64,000 nt of DNA from JAPHTQ01 sp050299175 (lineage in GTDB: Bacteria > Pseudomonadota > Gammaproteobacteria > Thiohalomonadales > Thiohalomonadaceae). The DNA lies in NCBI GenBank assembly GCA_050299175.1, contig JBNKVM010000049.1:1-64000 (forward strand), written 5' to 3'. Under the pieces are notes generated by a model. That model ran no database searches, had not been told where the DNA came from, and was given only the letters and a program-made list of their open reading frames with translations. Numbering within the stretch: position 1 is the first letter of the stretch; each line of letters starts with the position of its first letter. Below are positions 59,311-64,000 of the stretch, piece after piece. Position numbers and translations under genes: made by a program.

Positions 59311-59768
59311 AGTGACTGTACGCTGAGGATGGCAAAGCGTAGGGCAATGACCGAGAAACCGATGGGCAGAATACTTTCCGCTATCCAGGCTGGCAGTCCG
59401 GCAAATAATTCCATCCCATCCTGCCACTCTAAATAGACAAAGCGTCCGCTATGCCAGGCGAGCAGGCCTGCGATCACCGTACTGAAGAGATTGGTCAGGG
59501 CGTTGTTGTAACGCTTCCAGTTGGCGGGGAGGTAACGGGAGAGAATGTCGATGCGAATATGCTGATTGCTGCGGCTGGCGAGCATCGCGCCGAGCATACC
59601 GAGCCAAAGTACCAGCACACGCAGGAGTGGATCGCCCCAGGCGATACCGCTTTCGAAGAGATTGCGCAGTACGATCTGGCTGCCTGCCAGCAACACCATC
59701 AGGCTCAGTAGCAGAAGGACAAAACCCTCTTCGGCTCGTCGCAGGATGTGCTGCAGGCGGAGAAGCAT
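59292..59768 (-). CDS. dctQ: TRAP transporter small permease (DctQ)
   Basis: The 158-residue small subunit has four membrane helices and the family motif GDPLLRVLVLWLGMLGAMLASRSNQHIRIDIL near 45-75 (given in outline). It links the binding protein to DctM. It lies 7 bp after dctP and overlaps dctM, so all are one operon. Confidence 0.9.
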   Translation of the reverse strand: MLLRLQHILRRAEEGFVLLLLSLMVLLAGSQIVLRNLFESGIAWGDPLLRVLVLWLGMLGAMLASRSNQHIRIDILSRYLPANWKRYNNALTNLFSTVIAGLLAWHSGRFVYLEWQDGMELFAGLPAWIAESILPIGFSVIALRFAILSVQSLWGSKA

Positions 59769-59775
59769 TAGCGGG

Positions 59776-60780
59776 TCAGTGCTTCTCGTTAATCGCTTGC
59801 GAGCGATAAGTGTCGCGATAACCGAGCAGACGCTGGTGAATCGCCGGGTCGAAAAGTTTGTTCGCGATCAGGTTGTCCATGGCGTTGTTGACCAGCCCCT
59901 GCCATTCCCGTTGTTCCACCACATTGCTCTCAACGAAACTGATGCCCTGTGACTTCAATGCTGCCAGGGCGCTGGTATTGTCTTCACGATTCTGTCGGTT
60001 GAGACGAATGAAGATATCGCCCATCACCTCGCGCACGATTTTTTGATCGTCTTGGCTGAGTCGTTGGAAAGCACGGCGCTTCACAACCATGGTGCCGTAG
60101 ATATACATCAATGGAATATCGGTCAGGTTGTGTACCCGGGTATGCCATTGCAGGGCGATGGCACCGGTCGGTGTCGCCGCTACGGTATCGACCAGGCCGG
60201 TTTGCAGGCCGGTTAATACGTCGGTCAATGGCAGCGGGATCGGTGAGACACCGGTGGATTCAAATGCGGTGCGGCTGATCACGTCGCCCTCGGGAACCCA
60301 GATTTTGTGGCCCTTCAATGCCGATACGCCGGGGACAGGTTCATCGGACATCAGGTAGGCAAAACCGCCCTCACTGATGCCGAAACCGACATAACCTTCT
60401 TGCTCCAGTTCCTGCATCAACACCGGATCCATCTGTTTGCGGACGTAATCGACCTCGGCGTAGTCGCGAAAGGTGAAGGGCAGACTGTAGACCTGCGCCT
60501 CGGGCAGGATGTCGGCCAGGCCACCGCCGGTGATTGCGCCGCCCTGTAACTGACCGACACGGATCTTGCGCAGTACGCTGTTGTCATTGCCCATGATGCC
60601 GCCGGGATAGAAACGGAATTCCACCCGGCCAACGGTGCGCTTTTTGATCTCCGCTGCGCCCGCACGCATCTCGTTCATCCAACTGGTGCCGTCAGGGGCA
60701 ATTGTGGCGATCTTGAAGGTGGTGGCCTGCGCGGTTGTCGCAGCGGCGAACAGCAGGGCAGCGGTAATGAGGCGTTTCAT
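59776..60780 (-). CDS. dctP: TRAP substrate-binding protein (DctP-type)
   Basis: The 334-residue periplasmic binding protein has a signal peptide ending in AQA (about residue 19), then TTFKIATIAPDGTSWMNEM. Later blocks are FYPGGIMGNDNSVLRKIRVGQLQGGAI near 57-85 and KIWVPEGDVISRTAFESTG near 165. These fit the DctP family. The substrate is unknown. The gene directly follows a TatT-type lipoprotein gene (8 bp gap), which suggests a TPAT-type transporter. Confidence 0.9.
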   Translation of the reverse strand: MKRLITAALLFAAATTAQATTFKIATIAPDGTSWMNEMRAGAAEIKKRTVGRVEFRFYPGGIMGNDNSVLRKIRVGQLQGGAITGGGLADILPEAQVYSLPFTFRDYAEVDYVRKQMDPVLMQELEQEGYVGFGISEGGFAYLMSDEPVPGVSALKGHKIWVPEGDVISRTAFESTGVSPIPLPLTDVLTGLQTGLVDTVAATPTGAIALQWHTRVHNLTDIPLMYIYGTMVVKRRAFQRLSQDDQKIVREVMGDIFIRLNRQNREDNTSALAALKSQGISFVESNVVEQREWQGLVNNAMDNLIANKLFDPAIHQRLLGYRDTYRSQAINEKH

Positions 60781-60788
60781 TGTTTCTC

Positions 60789-61643
60789 CTAGAAATAGTC
60801 CGCTGCCGATTGCAGCAATTCTTTCGCCTGGCGCTGGGCGAGGGTGTTGCTCAGGGTGTAGCCGGGTACCTCTACCTCAGCAGTTAGCACCTCGTTGAGC
60901 AGGCGGTCGTGCAGTTCGCGGTCAAATACCAGGCGTGCATAGTGTTGTGCGTAGGCCACTTTGGCGGCCAAGTTGCGTCCGCCAGAGAGAGCAATGGCCT
61001 GTTCGAACGCCTCGCGGCCTTTTTCCGGTTTGCCACCGAGGGCTGGTGGCACCTGGCTGCGGATGATTCCCAGGTAGAGCCAGGGTTCGCCCTGTTCATA
61101 CTGGTTGTTCAGTGCAATCACCTGTTCCAGTAGCGCTTCGACCTTGGGTAGATCGGCGACGGCGCCCCAGTCGCTGCTGTGGGTCTGGATGCGCAGCGCC
61201 CAGGCGAGGGCATAGGCGTAGAGGGTGGCGATATCGCCTTCGTCGACCTCTTTAATGGCCGGCAGCAAATCCAGATAGGGCCCTTTGTTTAATGTACAGA
61301 TGCGCTCGTAATCCTGGCAAAGGGCATGTTCCGCGTAGCGATAAGCGCGGTCGGCCATCTTCTTCGCTCGCTCAGGATCAGTCACAAAGACCGCGGCATA
61401 GGCGCTGTTTAGGCGGGAACCTGCTACCAGCAGTTCCGTATCGTCAGGATTGTTGTTAATCATGCCGTCGATGAGCAGCATGAACGAGGGCGCCCCGGCA
61501 CGTACCGTTGCCGGGTCATCCTGGTTGGCGATAGCGCTGGTGAGGCTGTCACCCAGTCCGGATGTGAGCATGGAGGAACAGGCGGTGGTCAGTGCGCCTG
61601 CGAGGAGTAGAGCCATCAGGGATGGCAGCCGCTTAAGTGACAA
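60789..61643 (-). CDS. TatT-family TRAP-associated lipoprotein
   Basis: This 284-residue protein has a lipoprotein signal with lipobox LTTACSS (C22), so it is probably anchored in a membrane on the periplasmic side. It then has a TPR-like helical repeat body: MLLIDGMINNNPDDTELLVAGSRLNSAYAA and the AKKMADRAYRYAEHAL block. The closest match I know is the TatT component of TPAT transporters, a TPR protein paired with a TRAP binding protein. It is the first gene of the tatT-dctP-dctQ-dctM operon. Confidence 0.85.
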   Translation of the reverse strand: MSLKRLPSLMALLLAGALTTACSSMLTSGLGDSLTSAIANQDDPATVRAGAPSFMLLIDGMINNNPDDTELLVAGSRLNSAYAAVFVTDPERAKKMADRAYRYAEHALCQDYERICTLNKGPYLDLLPAIKEVDEGDIATLYAYALAWALRIQTHSSDWGAVADLPKVEALLEQVIALNNQYEQGEPWLYLGIIRSQVPPALGGKPEKGREAFEQAIALSGGRNLAAKVAYAQHYARLVFDRELHDRLLNEVLTAEVEVPGYTLSNTLAQRQAKELLQSAADYF

Positions 61644-61904
61644 GTGGCAATCCTTGAACAGTTAATGAATCCACAAAAGGCTAGCGGTTTTTTCCTGATG
61701 GGACAAGACGCGATCTTCTTGTCGCAAAAGGAGTTTTTGCCATACGGACGTAATAATGAAGTAGTACCGAGGGGCGGACTCGACCCATCGGCAGGAAAGC
61801 CGATGGGGACGCACTTCAGTGCGCCCGCAGGGCGCGGTACAGGGAAGTACCGCGTCAACCGACAAGTCGAATGTCACTGAACCACAGCACATCAAACATT
61901 AAAC
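61644..61904. other. Structured spacer upstream of the TRAP operon and downstream of tRNA-Leu
   Basis: No protein gene is seen. The stretch contains a partial copy of the tRNA-Leu 3' end (61764-61783) and a CATCGGC/GCCGATG hairpin. A compact fold at 61808-61856 follows in which a GACG/CGTC stem encloses three hairpins in a cloverleaf-like arrangement. No T-run follows on the plus strand. Confidence 0.5.
61764..61783 (-). repeat. Partial copy of the tRNA-Leu 3' end
   Basis: Twenty bases match the tRNA-Leu 3' part (61907-61926, T-arm and acceptor) at 19 of 20 positions, in the same orientation, 143 bp away. No anticodon or D-arm sequence accompanies it. It may be a leftover of site-specific integration at the tRNA, or a partial duplication. 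Confidence 0.55.
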
Positions 61905-61991
61905 TGGTACCGAGGGTCGGACTCGAACCGACAAGGTGTTGCCACCGGGGGATTTTGAATCCCCTGCGTCTACCAATTTCGCCACCCCGGC
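61905..61991 (-). tRNA. tRNA-Leu (anticodon CAA)
   Basis: This 87-nt gene folds into a complete cloverleaf with the long variable arm of leucine tRNAs. The acceptor begins GCCGGGG. The D-arm region is GGCGAAATTGGTAGACGC. The anticodon stem GGGGA/TCCCC encloses TTCAAAA with anticodon CAA. The variable arm is CGGTGGCAACACC and the T-arm contains GGTTCGAGTCC. The CCA end is encoded (61905-61907). A TATAAT box lies 11 nt upstream. Confidence 0.95.
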
Positions 61992-62001
61992 AAGGAGGCG
62001 C

Positions 62002-62007
62002 ATTATA
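62002..62007 (-). promoter_or_regulatory. -10 element of tRNA-Leu
   Basis: A perfect TATAAT on the minus strand ends 10 nt before the tRNA 5' end. The -35 region is poor (TTTCAT at about 18 bp). A GC-rich discriminator between box and gene is typical of stringently controlled stable-RNA promoters. Confidence 0.6.
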
Positions 62008-62128
62008 AAAGGTAAAAGGCAAAAGATGAAAGGTCTCAGGTAATCGGCGGCAGGAAAATCGATGAGCCTCATTTTCTAGCGGTTGCCTGATACCTGTTAC
62101 CAGCCACCTTTGTTATCATCCGCGCCCT

Positions 62129-63165
62129 ATGCAACGTTCCGATTTCCATTATGACCTACCCGAAGCGCTGATCGCCCAGCGCCCAGCAGATGAGCGACGC
62201 GGCAGCCGTCTGCTGCTGCTCGATGGCGCGAGTGACACGCTTGAAGACCGTCAGTTTAGTGACCTGCCTGGTCTGTTGCGCCCCGGCGATCTGCTGGTGT
62301 TTAACGATACCCGGGTGATCCCTGCTCGACTGTTCGGTCAGAAAGAGAGTGGTGGTCGGGTCGAGGTGCTGGTGGAACGGATCACCGGGGAGCGCGAGGT
62401 ACTGGCCCATGTCCGTGCCAGCAAGTCGCCTAAACCCGGTAGCTGGCTGAGCTTGGAAGGACATTTCGATGTGGAGGTGACTGGCCGCGACGGTGCTCTC
62501 TTCGCCCTGTGTTTTCCTGGCCCGGTACTGGATTTGCTGAAACAGCATGGCCGGATGCCGTTACCACCTTATATAGAGCGAGCAGCCGGGGAGAGTGATA
62601 GCGAGCGCTACCAGACGGTTTACGCCAGCCGCGAAGGTGCGGTGGCCGCACCGACCGCCGGACTCCATTTCGATCAGGCGATGCTGGCGCAGTTACAGCG
62701 GGATGGGATAGAAACCGCTTTTGTCACCCTGCATGTGGGGGCGGGTACCTTCCAGCCGGTGAGGGTCGACGATATTCGCCAGCACCACATGCATAAGGAA
62801 TACATCGAAGTACCGCGTGAGACGGTAGAGGCGGTGGCCCGTGCCCGGCTGCGCGGCGGGCGCGTGGTGGCAGTGGGCACCACGGTGGTTCGTTCGCTGG
62901 AGTCGGCGGCTCGCGCTGGAGAACTGGCGCCGTTCAGTGGTGAGACCGATATCTTTATCTACCCCGGTTACCGTTTTCGCGTCATCGATGCCCTGCTGAC
63001 CAATTTCCATCTACCCGAATCGACCCTGCTGATGTTGGTCTGCGCCTTTGCCGGGTATGATCAGGCAATGAACGCCTATCGCCATGCCGTGGAGCAAGAG
63101 TACCGCTTTTTCAGTTACGGTGATGCCATGTTTATCCTGCCGCAACAACCGGAGGAGCGTGGCTG

Positions 63166-63166
<1 letters not shown>
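62129..63166 (+). CDS. queA: S-adenosylmethionine:tRNA ribosyltransferase-isomerase
   Basis: QueA transfers the ribosyl part of AdoMet to preQ1 in tRNA to give epoxyqueuosine. The 345-residue protein has FHYDLPEALIAQRPADERRGS at the start, LVFNDTRVIPARLFG near 55, VAAPTAGLHFD near 172 and a C-terminal LPESTLLMLVCAFAGYD. The stop overlaps the tgt start by one base. Confidence 0.97.

Positions 63167-64000
<834 letters not shown>

Overview
The window is a chromosomal segment of a sulfur-oxidising gammaproteobacterium, probably a member of or near the Chromatiales. The evidence is a soxXYZA operon, a tusA-dsrE2 sulfur-relay pair, and gammaproteobacterial gene orders such as metG/apbC, pcnB-folK-dNK-panBC-panD, ribD-ribE-ribBA-ribH-nusB-thiL-pgpA and queA-tgt. 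No soxB or soxCD lies in the window. A Sox set of this kind, with TusA and DsrE2, fits an organism that handles or stores sulfane sulfur, but that is inference. No rRNA, CRISPR array, prophage or complete transposase was seen. One tRNA (Leu, anticodon CAA) is present.

Accessory left end (1-3557). Five minus-strand genes lie in a layout like an integron gene-cassette array. Two imperfect inverted repeats (1917-1997 and 2587-2659) carry RYYYAAC/GTTRRRY-type end boxes like attC sites. Matching boxes lie at the head (3028-3035) and tail (402-408), and genes begin and stop within a few bases of the boxes. Read right to left, the cassettes hold (1) a coiled-coil plus membrane-anchor protein, (2) a membrane-anchored protein with a HEPN-like Rx4H motif, and (3) a three-gene operon of TIR-like protein, SLATT-type two-helix membrane protein and second TIR-like protein. 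The third looks like a compact nucleotide-signal/membrane-effector defence module and is the best candidate for an undescribed system. No integrase gene is in the window. A palindrome-rich intergenic repeat separates the array from the core genome.

Core region (3558-64000). Divergent metG and apbC are followed by dcd. Next is an envelope cluster (two tandem PMT/ArnT-like glycosyltransferases, a PAP2-LPG-synthase-like membrane fusion and a GT9 glycosyltransferase), an SLC13 permease, soxXYZA and a BepA-type M48 protease. The divergent tusA and dsrE2, a FadL-type outer-membrane protein and an exported protein of unknown function follow. The segment 24220-31576 holds glyA, nrdR, the riboflavin genes (with a ribBA whose GTP-cyclohydrolase half has lost zinc cysteines), nusB, thiL and pgpA. 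A 149-bp MITE-like inverted-repeat element sits directly against the nusB start. Then come folE2-queD, dxs-ispA-xseB, an outer-membrane protein and pcnB-folK-deoxynucleoside kinase-panB-panC-panD.

Central carbon and right end. From 41952 to 57926 lie ppc, glgA, gnd-zwf-pgi, glgB and glgC-GH57-malQ, which link PEP carboxylation, the pentose-phosphate route and glycogen storage and breakdown. A four-gene TRAP transporter set (tatT, dctP, dctQ, dctM) follows. The window ends with tRNA-Leu, preceded by a structured spacer that carries a partial copy of the tRNA 3' end, then queA and the start of tgt, which is cut by the window edge.
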